From: Pirellula sp.
GTDB taxonomy: Bacteria > Planctomycetota > Planctomycetia > Pirellulales > Lacipirellulaceae
Assembly: GCA_013822725.1 (NCBI GenBank)
Contig: PNKX01000003.1
Coordinates: 1 to 64,000 of the forward strand
DNA: 64,000 bases
Direction: 5' to 3'
Under the pieces are notes generated by a model that saw only the letters and a list, made by a program, of their open reading frames with translations, ran no database searches and was not told the DNA's origin. Below are positions 50,313 through 58,009 of the stretch, piece after piece (position 1 is the first letter of the stretch; the number at the start of each line of letters is the position of its first letter). The translations under genes were made by a program, and so were the position numbers.

Positions 50313-50720
50313 ATGGGGAATCAATTGGGAATGCGTCGACAGCGAAGGGGATATTTCGTCGGCACTCTCCTGATGTTGGTCTCGGTCACGATCGGATGCG
50401 GCGATGATGGGCCAAAGGTGTCAGATGCTAACAAACTCTTCATCGAGGCCAGTAAACTGATTGGAGAGGGGCAGCAGGAGGCGGCGTTTGAAAAACTTAA
50501 TGAGTCCATTGCCGACGAGCCTTTGCTGTGGTCGTACCGAGAACGGGCTAAACTACTCCTCGAAATGGGTAAAGACGATGCTGCCATGAAGGACGTCGAC
50601 GCGGCGTTGCAATTATCGCCAGCCGATCCCGATTTACTGTGGTTGAAAGGCGAAATCGCTAAGCCCGCCGCCCAACGTTTCCAGGGAAAATTTAAGACGC
50701 CGCCCAGCAACAATCGCTAA
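50313..50720 (+). CDS. Small TPR-like lipoprotein
   Basis: 135 residues, lipobox TIGC (Cys29). The mature part is one or two TPR units (EASKLIGEGQQEAAFEKLNESI, YRERAKLLLEMGKDDAAMKDVDAALQ). 64 bp after the DUF1559 gene on the same strand, so cotranscribed. Function unknown; ATG at 50331 is an alternative start. Confidence 0.65.
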   Translation: MGNQLGMRRQRRGYFVGTLLMLVSVTIGCGDDGPKVSDANKLFIEASKLIGEGQQEAAFEKLNESIADEPLLWSYRERAKLLLEMGKDDAAMKDVDAALQLSPADPDLLWLKGEIAKPAAQRFQGKFKTPPSNNR

Positions 50721-50899
50721 CCAAACGCAGAATAAACTCTTATCTCCCTTAACTGCACTGAAATCTGAAGCTGCAACGCTCACGACGCCTTCGTGAAGCA
50801 TGCCGCGAAGTCGGTTGCTTGGTGACAACAAAGGCGAATCCAGTGCCTACTATCTAGTTCAATTGCGCCTCTCTTGATTCTCAATCGGAGAACCTACTC

Positions 50900-52027
50900 A
50901 TGACTCGCAGATTCTTGACTATCTCTTGCGGCGCAGCGCTGGCGCCCCTAGTTCTGGCGACGTCTGTTGCCTTTGGGGCCACCTCGTTCTCAAACACACT
51001 GACTGGCTTCACGGGAGATTCGACGCTCCCTGCGACGCGAACGGCTTTGGCAACGGCTGGCTTTAGCGTTTCCAGCGATTTTGGAGCCATTGAAGACCCG
51101 CCAGGAACAGCCGTCGACCCGACGATCCTCTTCGACGCGTCAGGCGCCAACTTCGGCTTCAACCTGGGTGGAAACGGAGGACGCAATTATCTTCGAACCA
51201 TCCAAAGCGACTACGCGACGACCAGTTTCGTCGCGGAAATCACGATCACCCCATTCGACATGGACATCCAGGACGTCTATTTCGGACTCGGCGCGGGCGA
51301 CGCGGTTCCCACGCAGTTCCGCACGCCTGACTGGACGACCTCAACTTCGTCAGTGATGTATTACGGAGAAACGGAACGCTTCGGCGACGTCGAGAACCCG
51401 CCGGACTTGGACATCTTTCGCACCCAGGACAAAGTCGAGTTGGACGTCTACACGCCGATTCCCACTCTGACGCCAGATGGCACGCATCGCCTCCGGATCA
51501 CGTTCGACCGATTCGCACGGACGTTTTCTCTGGGCTTCGACGTCAACTTCACCGGCGCCTTCGCTGCCGACGTCACGACGCCGCCGATGGATGTAAGCTC
51601 CCTCTACGGCGCCACTGGTTGGGCCACCGAGCCGTCGAAGATCTACTTCGGCGGCGACGACGGCATGATCGTGAAGGACTTCCAAGTCACCGTTTCGGGC
51701 CCGGCCGTGAAGGATGGCGATTTCAATCAGGACAATGCCATCAATGCGGCCGATTGGGTTATTTTTAGGACCAACCAGCAGGCCAACCTCTCCGCACTCA
51801 CCCTGCAGCAAGCTTTCTTTCTGGGAGATTTGAACAGCGACAAGAAGAACAATTACGCTGACTTCAATATCTTCAAGCAACTCTATGACGTTGCGAACGG
51901 CGCCGGCGCGTTCACGGCGATGGTCGCATCGGTCCCCGAACCGACCGGTTTGGCGATGGCAGGCGTCGCGACGACGCTGCTCATCAGTTGTAGACGTCAC
52001 TCTGGTTCAAGGACGACTCGTCGATAG
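50900..52027 (+). CDS. PEP-CTERM protein with dockerin-like repeats
   Basis: 375 residues; CGGAGAACC upstream of the ATG. Signal peptide ending AFGA, an approximately 230-residue beta-rich body of unknown family, a dockerin-like pair (DGDFNQDNAINAADWVIFRT, LGDLNSDKKNNYADFNIFKQ) and VPEPTGLAMAGVATTLLIS with a basic tail (CRRHSGSRTTRR). The dockerin unit is closest to that of the 46080-47306 protein. Confidence 0.8.
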   Translation: MTRRFLTISCGAALAPLVLATSVAFGATSFSNTLTGFTGDSTLPATRTALATAGFSVSSDFGAIEDPPGTAVDPTILFDASGANFGFNLGGNGGRNYLRTIQSDYATTSFVAEITITPFDMDIQDVYFGLGAGDAVPTQFRTPDWTTSTSSVMYYGETERFGDVENPPDLDIFRTQDKVELDVYTPIPTLTPDGTHRLRITFDRFARTFSLGFDVNFTGAFAADVTTPPMDVSSLYGATGWATEPSKIYFGGDDGMIVKDFQVTVSGPAVKDGDFNQDNAINAADWVIFRTNQQANLSALTLQQAFFLGDLNSDKKNNYADFNIFKQLYDVANGAGAFTAMVASVPEPTGLAMAGVATTLLISCRRHSGSRTTRR

Positions 52028-52090
52028 CAGTCTGCACCTCCACACCCTTGCACCTCAACCTAACGCAACGAACGAGACGCGGAGCCAACT

Positions 52091-53431
52091 ATGAAGATCA
52101 ATAACTGGCGCAGCAAACTCGCGGTCACTCTTGCCGCCGGCGGCATGCTGACGCCCGCCGCGGCGCGGGCAGCTAACTTGAACACAAATCTGGTAGCCAA
52201 TCCAGGATTCGAATTAGTCGACTCTGGAACGGTTGGCGCCTACAACGCACCGTCGATCTTGAATTGGTCGGGCGGACCGGGCTTCGCGTATTCGCACAAC
52301 CCAGGCGTGACCGGCATCCCCGATTACGCCGACGGCGCCGACCCGCCGGGAGCGGGAAATTGGTACTTTACGGCGAATAACAACCCGGGCTCACTGACGG
52401 GCGACTTCCGCGCGCCCGGTCTCTTATACCAAGACATCGACGTCTCGGCCGGCCCGACGGCAGCCGCCATTGTGGCGGGGAAGGGGCGCGCCAACCTATC
52501 GGCTTGGATGAGCAGTTACCTCAACGACAACGATTTCGGCAAGGTCAGAGTCGACTACTTGGACGCGGGAGACGTCTCCCAAGGATTCGCGGAGATCAGC
52601 GACAGCGACCCCGGGCCTGCAAACGTCTGGTCGTTGAACTCGGGTTCGGGAGCTATCTCCGTCGGCACGACGAAGCTGCGAGTCTCGCTCTTTGGCGGAG
52701 TGGTGAACGGGGGCACCGATGGCTACATCGACCTTGTCGACGTCCAAGTAAGTCAGACGGCAAACCCGCAGTTTCTGTCGCTCGAAGTGAACACGGTCAC
52801 GGGGCAGGTGCAGTTCAAGAACCAGACAGGGGCTGCCGTTCAAGTTGAGTATTATGAGATTACGAGCGCGGGCGGATCGCTGAAGCCGACTACCTGGACG
52901 AGCCTGCAAGATCAGAACGTAGCAGGCTTTCCCGCTGGGAATGGCTCGGGCAATGGCTGGGAAGAAGCTGGCGCTGTCGCGGCCGGCGTTCTAAGCGAAT
53001 CGTATCTCACTGGCAGCAGCAGCGTCGGCACGGCTGCCGCCGTGAATCTGGGGACAGCCTTCAACACGGCCGGCGCGCAAGATCTCGTGTTTCGCTATGC
53101 CGTCGTCCCGCCAGCGCCGCTAACAGCCGACTTCGACAACGACGGCGACGCCGACGGAGCCGACTTCCTCGCTTGGCAACGGAGCAACGGGTTAGCCACC
53201 GGCGCTACCAAAGCGCAAGGCGACGCCAATGGCGACGGCGCCGTCAACGCAGCTGACTTGGCGCTTTGGAAAAGCCAGTTCGGCGGCGGCGGGTTCGCGG
53301 GGCCCGGCGCTCTATTCCGCGGCGTCGTGACTTACGTCGGCGCCCCGGTGGCAGCGGTGCCGGAGCCAGCGTCGGTCGTCTGTGTCGGCGCCGCTCTGGT
53401 GAGCCTCGTCGCGCTCCGCCGACGAAAATAA
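52091..53431 (+). CDS. PEP-CTERM protein with dockerin-like repeats
   Basis: 446 residues; GGAGCCAACT upstream. Signal peptide, then a domain homologous to the 45134-45898 product (NPGFELVDSG, PDYADGADPPGAGNWYFTAN), a second beta domain with FKNQTGAAVQVEYYEITSAG of a type common in dockerin proteins of planctomycetes, the dockerin pair (DNDGDADGADFLAWQRSNG, DANGDGAVNAADLALWKSQFG) and VPEPASVVCVGAALVSLVAL plus RRRK. The last gene before the LacI promoter. Confidence 0.83.
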   Translation: MKINNWRSKLAVTLAAGGMLTPAAARAANLNTNLVANPGFELVDSGTVGAYNAPSILNWSGGPGFAYSHNPGVTGIPDYADGADPPGAGNWYFTANNNPGSLTGDFRAPGLLYQDIDVSAGPTAAAIVAGKGRANLSAWMSSYLNDNDFGKVRVDYLDAGDVSQGFAEISDSDPGPANVWSLNSGSGAISVGTTKLRVSLFGGVVNGGTDGYIDLVDVQVSQTANPQFLSLEVNTVTGQVQFKNQTGAAVQVEYYEITSAGGSLKPTTWTSLQDQNVAGFPAGNGSGNGWEEAGAVAAGVLSESYLTGSSSVGTAAAVNLGTAFNTAGAQDLVFRYAVVPPAPLTADFDNDGDADGADFLAWQRSNGLATGATKAQGDANGDGAVNAADLALWKSQFGGGGFAGPGALFRGVVTYVGAPVAAVPEPASVVCVGAALVSLVALRRRK

Positions 53432-53489
53432 ACCCTCAAGCGTTGTTGCAAAACCGCTGAAAGTCGCCTTTTTCGCGGAGCGTCAACAG

Positions 53490-53537
53490 TTGACGAAGCC
53501 CAGAATACCAGGCTATACTCCAGTGAAAGCGCTGTCA
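53490..53537 (+). promoter_or_regulatory. LacI-gene promoter with overlapping LacI-type operator
   Basis: -35 TTGACG (53490-53495), 18-bp spacer, -10 TATACT (53514-53519), then TGAAAGCGCTGTCA (53524-53537), which fits the LacI-family operator form with central CG. The operator starts 5 bp after the -10 box, where a bound repressor would block initiation. Autoregulation is likely. The same decamer TGAAAGCGCT recurs at 58801 and 63767. Confidence 0.75.
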
Positions 53538-53571
53538 GTTCTTGACGCTGCTTTCGCTCAGGAGTTTGGCC

Positions 53572-54597
53572 GTGTCCGTTTCGATTCAAGACGTCGCCGA
53601 TCGCGCGAACGTATCGATTAGCACCGTTTCGCGCGTGTTGAATCGGCGAAATATCGTCAACGAAGAGACGCGGAAGCGGGTCGAGTCGGCGATCAGCGAC
53701 TTGGGCTACAGCCCCAACGTCTTCGCTCGCGGCTTGATGCTGCGCAAGAGCCACATCCTGGGGCTCGTGCTTCCTGATCTTCACGGCGAATTTTATTCTG
53801 AAGTGATTCGCGGCGCCAATCTGCGGGCCCGCGAGCTCGGTTACAACCTCATGATCTCCTCAGTCGTCGCGAAGGACGATGGCAGCGAGTTGATGGCGGC
53901 CGTCGGCGACCATGGGCTCGTCGATGGACTCGCGGTGATGATCTCGGAAGTGAATGCGCGGACGCGTGCGACGCTGGAGAAGATCAAGATTCCGCTGGTC
54001 GTTCTCGACGGCGACGTCGAAGGGGTCAAGCACGATAGCGTCGTCATTGATCAACGGACTGGCGTCGTCGCACTCTTGCGACATCTCATCGAGGATTGCC
54101 AGGCGCGGCGGATCGTCTTCGTCGGCGGTCTGGAAACGAATATCGATACGATCGAACGTCTCGAAGCCTATCGCGAGGTAACGGCCGAGGCAGGCCTCGA
54201 GGTGGCCGCCGGCGACGTCTACCATCTCGACTACGAGTACGACACGGCATTTGAGCTGGGCGTGAAAAAAGTTCGCGAATGGGCGCGGCGGCGGGCGTTT
54301 GTGTTCGCTGCGAACGACGAAATGGCGGCGGGGATCATCGATGCGGCGCTGGCCGCGGGATTGTCGACTCCCGACGACTTGCCGGTGGTCGGCTTCGACG
54401 ACACGCGCGTCGCCACGATGACGCGGCCGCGGCTGACGACGGTACGGGTGCCGATGTCGAGCATGGGGGCCGCGGCGATTGATCTGCTCTGCCAGCGAGT
54501 CGAGAACCCGAAGCGGCCAGCGGTGAAGTTAAGTCTCGAGACGGAACTTGTCGTGCGCGAGTCTTGCGGCGCTGCGGCTGTGGTTACGAAGAATTGA
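53572..54597 (+). CDS. LacI-family transcriptional regulator
   Basis: 341 residues from the GTG at 53572, which has CAGGAG at good spacing; the ATG at 53542 lies upstream of that site. N-terminal HTH and hinge: SIQDVADRANVSISTVSRVL, then LGYSPNVFARGLMLRKS. Sugar-binding core: ILGLVLPDLHGEFYSEVIRGA, VVGFDDTRVATMTRPRLTTV and SSMGAAAIDLLCQRV. It heads the glycan locus and should sense a breakdown product of its substrate. Confidence 0.9.
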   Translation: MSVSIQDVADRANVSISTVSRVLNRRNIVNEETRKRVESAISDLGYSPNVFARGLMLRKSHILGLVLPDLHGEFYSEVIRGANLRARELGYNLMISSVVAKDDGSELMAAVGDHGLVDGLAVMISEVNARTRATLEKIKIPLVVLDGDVEGVKHDSVVIDQRTGVVALLRHLIEDCQARRIVFVGGLETNIDTIERLEAYREVTAEAGLEVAAGDVYHLDYEYDTAFELGVKKVREWARRRAFVFAANDEMAAGIIDAALAAGLSTPDDLPVVGFDDTRVATMTRPRLTTVRVPMSSMGAAAIDLLCQRVENPKRPAVKLSLETELVVRESCGAAAVVTKN

Positions 54598-54766
54598 ACC
54601 GCCAAGAGCGCCAAGGGAATACAAATACTACTGGAACCGCCGATGAACGCAGATAGACGCAGATAAAGAACAATTTGCGTTCATCTGCGTTCATCGGCGG
54701 TTCCTAATCCATAACACTCTTTTCTGAACTGCATTCCCCTTGGCGTCCTTGGCGTCCTTGGCGGTT
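54597..54766. repeat. Nested double palindrome between regulator and transporter genes
   Basis: Outer arms 54597-54620 (AACCGCCAAGAGCGCCAAGG) and 54733-54766; inner arms 54633-54667 (GGAACCGCCGATGAACGC...) and 54674-54704, all near reverse complements. Both arm types are dispersed repeats known from many phyla. The unit starts at the LacI stop codon and ends 20 bp before the ABC gene, so the ABC promoter must lie inside it or the genes are cotranscribed through it. Confidence 0.75.
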
Positions 54767-54786
54767 GCCTTTTATCGGCCTTGGGA

Positions 54787-56136
54787 ATGACGTTGCCCTG
54801 CCTCACCGAGAAGCGCCGCCAGCGGCGTGCAAACGACAGCTGGTCGCTTGCAGCGGTCGTGGTTGCCATCGCATTCATTAGCGGCTGCGGCGAAAAGCGC
54901 GAGACGAAGACTGTCGTCAACTTCTGGGCGATGGGCGCCGAAGGAGAGCGCGCCTTGCCGCTGATCGAAGAATTCGAAGCGGCCCACCCCGAGATCGACG
55001 TTCGCGTGCAACAAGTCCCTTGGAACGCCGCTCACGAAAAACTACTCACCGCGTTCGCCGGCAATTCGCTGCCAGACGTTTGCCAACTCGGTAACACCTG
55101 GATCGCGGAGTTCGACGCCCTTGGGGCGCTCACTGACCTTACCGACCGCGTCGCCGCGAGCGAGCAGGCAGGAAAGATTGAGCCGAACGATTTTTTCCCA
55201 GGCGTCTGGCAAGGGAACGTCATTGCCAATCGCGTCCGCGGATTGCCCTGGTACGTCGATGCGCGGCTGCTCTTCGTGCGGACCGACATTCTCGCTCGTG
55301 CCGGGCATGCTGATCTCCCCCGCACCTGGGACGATTGGCTGGAAGCGATGCGCGACGTGCAAGCGATCCAGCCCGCCGGCAGCTACGCGATGCTCGCCCC
55401 GACGAACGAATTCGAAACGCCGGTGATCCTCGGCATGCAGACGGGCGCCGACATGTTGCGGGAGGATGGCCGTTACGGCGATTTCAGCAGCAAGGCGTTC
55501 CGGCGAGCGTTCGAGTTTTACGTCGACATCTTCCGCGAGGGATTGGCGCCCAAGGACTCGAACTCGATGATCTCAAACGTCGTCCAGGAATTCGAGCGCG
55601 GCACATTCGCGTTTTACGTCACAGGACCGTGGAATGTGCAGGGCTTCCGCGATCGGTTGCCTACGAGTCTTGAGGGAAAGTGGACGACCTGCCCGTGGCC
55701 GAGCCCCGACGATTCTTGGCCGGGGGTCGCAATCGCCGGCGGTTCGAGCTTGGTGATGTTCGAGAATTCCAGCGACGAACGGCGCCGGGACGCGTCATGG
55801 CAACTGCTAGAGTTCCTTGCTCAACCGCGGCAGCAGGTTCGCTTCACGGAGTGCACCGGCAACCTGCCGCCCGGGGCGAAGTCGTGGGAAGAGTCGGGGA
55901 TGCGGAACGATCCGTTGTTCGCGGGGTTCTACGAGCAACTGCAAAATGTGCGGCCCGTTCCGCCGGCGCCGGAGTGGGAGCACATTGTCACCGGCGAGTT
56001 GGTGAAGCGGGCCGATGCGGCGATCAACGGACGGCAAACGGTCGACGAAGCGTTGGCGGAACTCGATCAGCGCGTCGACGAGATCCTGGAAAAGCGGCGG
56101 TGGATCCTTGATCGCCAGGCGCGCGTGCAGCAGTAA
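54787..56136 (+). CDS. ABC transporter sugar-binding lipoprotein (family 1)
   Basis: 449 residues (ATG at 54787; TTG at 54781 possible). Lipobox ISGC (Cys34). Typical family-1 binding protein: VVNFWAMGAEGERALPLIEEFEAAHPEI, WNAAHEKLLTAFAGNSLPDV, GLPWYVDARLLFVRTDI, FAFYVTGPWNV, AGGSSLVMFENSS. It binds an oligosaccharide outside the membrane and hands it to the permeases. Homologous role in Listeria: binding of beta-1,2-gluco-oligosaccharides. Confidence 0.9.
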   Translation: MTLPCLTEKRRQRRANDSWSLAAVVVAIAFISGCGEKRETKTVVNFWAMGAEGERALPLIEEFEAAHPEIDVRVQQVPWNAAHEKLLTAFAGNSLPDVCQLGNTWIAEFDALGALTDLTDRVAASEQAGKIEPNDFFPGVWQGNVIANRVRGLPWYVDARLLFVRTDILARAGHADLPRTWDDWLEAMRDVQAIQPAGSYAMLAPTNEFETPVILGMQTGADMLREDGRYGDFSSKAFRRAFEFYVDIFREGLAPKDSNSMISNVVQEFERGTFAFYVTGPWNVQGFRDRLPTSLEGKWTTCPWPSPDDSWPGVAIAGGSSLVMFENSSDERRRDASWQLLEFLAQPRQQVRFTECTGNLPPGAKSWEESGMRNDPLFAGFYEQLQNVRPVPPAPEWEHIVTGELVKRADAAINGRQTVDEALAELDQRVDEILEKRRWILDRQARVQQ

Positions 56137-56142
56137 CTCCGC

Positions 56143-57096
56143 ATGACAACCATTGCGCAATCATCGTCGACGTCGGGGGCCGTTACACCCAACCAGCCCT
56201 CGTCAGTGCACACTCGCCGTTACGAAGGCCCCCCTTCCGGCTGGTGGTTTGCTGGCCCCGCGGTCGCCATCATTGCGGTCTTCTTTCTGGCGCCGATCGC
56301 GGCGTCGATTCTGCTGAGCCTCACTGACTTCGACATCTACGCCCTCGCCGACTGGCGAAACCTGCGCTTTGTCGGGCTACAAAACTACATCCAACTGCTC
56401 CATAGCGAGCGGTTCTGGATTGCCCTACACAACACCCTGTACTTCGTCGCAATCGGCGGCCCCCTCTCCGTCGCGGCGTCGCTCGGCGCGGCCCTGCTGC
56501 TCGAATCGAAGTTGACCCGCCTGAAAGTCGTCTGGCGGACGGTCTTTTTCGCCCCCGTGGTGACGACGCTCGTCGCCGTGGCGATCGTGTGGCGGTACCT
56601 CTATCACACGAAATACGGCCTCTTTAATCTCGCGCTGACGAAGCTCGGCTTCGAGCCGATCGATTGGCTCGGCGATCCGCATTGGGCCATGCCGGCGGTT
56701 ATCTTCTTGGCCGTCTGGAAAAACTTTGGCTACAACATGATCATCTTCATGGCGGGCTTGCAGAGCATTCCGTCGGAACTTTACGAAGCGGCCGAAGTCG
56801 ACGGCGCCGGGCCGGCACGGCGCTTCTGGCATGTGACGCTGCCGATGCTCGGCCCGACCTTTCTGTTCGTCGGCGTCACGACGATTATCGGCTTCTTTCA
56901 GCTCTTCGCCGAGCCGTACGTCATGACGCAAGGGGGCCCCGGCGAAAGCACCTACAGCCTCGTGATGCTGATGTACGAGCAAGGTTTCCGCTGGTGGCGA
57001 CTTGGGTTCGCCTCGGCCGTGGCGATGACGATCTTTACCCTGACGCTCGCGGCGACGCTGATGCAGGTCTGGCTCCAACGACGAGCGGGGGCCTGA
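56143..57096 (+). CDS. ABC sugar transporter permease (MalF-type)
   Basis: 317 residues, six or so transmembrane helices after a 30-residue cytoplasmic leader, with the EAA loop YEAAEVDGAGPARRFWHVTLPML. Starts 6 bp after the binding-protein gene; its stop overlaps the next start (TGATG). No ATP-binding subunit is encoded in the window, so a shared ATPase of the MsmK/UgpC type elsewhere is expected. Confidence 0.9.
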   Translation: MTTIAQSSSTSGAVTPNQPSSVHTRRYEGPPSGWWFAGPAVAIIAVFFLAPIAASILLSLTDFDIYALADWRNLRFVGLQNYIQLLHSERFWIALHNTLYFVAIGGPLSVAASLGAALLLESKLTRLKVVWRTVFFAPVVTTLVAVAIVWRYLYHTKYGLFNLALTKLGFEPIDWLGDPHWAMPAVIFLAVWKNFGYNMIIFMAGLQSIPSELYEAAEVDGAGPARRFWHVTLPMLGPTFLFVGVTTIIGFFQLFAEPYVMTQGGPGESTYSLVMLMYEQGFRWWRLGFASAVAMTIFTLTLAATLMQVWLQRRAGA

Positions 57097-57914
57097 TGCG
57101 CTACGTCAAGCTGTTCATCACGAACGCCGCCGTTGCCCTCCTTGGGCTACTGGTCGTGGCGCCCCTCCTCTGGATGGTCGCGGCGGCATTCATGCCACGC
57201 GGCACGGCCCAAACTTACCCCCCCCCGCTGTGGCCCGCGGAGCCGACGCTCGACAACTTTCGCGAGTTGTTCAGCCGGCTCCACCTGGGGCGTTACTTGT
57301 TCAATAGCCTGGCGATTTCGCTGTCGATCACTGGGTTCGGCCTGCTGCTGAACGCGATGGCAGGGTATGCCTTCGCAAAGCTCCGCTTCACCGGGCGGGA
57401 ACAAGTGTTTCGCACCCTATTAGCGGCCCTGGTCATGCCGCTGCAAGTCGGCATGCTGCCGCTGTTCTTGATGCTCAAACAACTGGGGCTGATCAACACC
57501 TACTGGGCGGTAATCATCCCCTCAATGGCGACGATTTACGGCATTTTCATGGTGCGGCAGTACGCACTGGCGATCCCCGACAGCCTGCTCGACGCCGCGC
57601 GGCTCGACGGGGCGAGCGAATGGCGGTTGTTCTTCACGATCGTGCTGCCGCTGCTGCGGCCGGTGCTCGCCACCCTGGGGATTTTTACGTTTCTGTCAGC
57701 CTGGAACGACTTTATGTGGCCGTTGATCGTCCTCACCGGGAGCGAAAATTACACGCTGCCGGTGGCATTGGCGATCCTCTCCACCGAGCATGTCCAGGAC
57801 GCTGAGCTGATGATGGCGGGGTCGCTGATCACCATTTTGCCGGTGCTCGGCTTGTTCATTCTGCTACAACGGCAGCTCATTGGTGGTATCATGGTGGGCG
57901 GGGTGAAAGGTTAA
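57096..57914 (+). CDS. ABC sugar transporter permease (MalG-type)
   Basis: 272 residues from the ATG at 57096. Six helices, NSLAISLSITGFGLLLNAMAGYAFAK, and the EAA-type loop DAARLDGASEWRLFFTIVLPLLRP. Partner of the upstream permease in one heterodimer. Confidence 0.9.
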   Translation: MRYVKLFITNAAVALLGLLVVAPLLWMVAAAFMPRGTAQTYPPPLWPAEPTLDNFRELFSRLHLGRYLFNSLAISLSITGFGLLLNAMAGYAFAKLRFTGREQVFRTLLAALVMPLQVGMLPLFLMLKQLGLINTYWAVIIPSMATIYGIFMVRQYALAIPDSLLDAARLDGASEWRLFFTIVLPLLRPVLATLGIFTFLSAWNDFMWPLIVLTGSENYTLPVALAILSTEHVQDAELMMAGSLITILPVLGLFILLQRQLIGGIMVGGVKG

Positions 57915-57948
57915 GTGGTTTGTCAAACCTTAGTATTGGAAAGTGACA

Positions 57949-57960
57949 AAACGCTCGTTT
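57949..57960. promoter_or_regulatory. AAACG-CT-CGTTT palindrome before the GH94 gene
   Basis: A perfect 5-bp-arm dyad in the 95-bp gap between the permease and GH94 genes. It may be an operator for an internal promoter; it does not match the LacI-type sites at 53524 and 63767. Confidence 0.3.
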
Positions 57961-58009
57961 CGCTCCCCCTTGTCTAGGATCGACTTCTCTAGGATTGCAG
58001 GTTCAGCGG

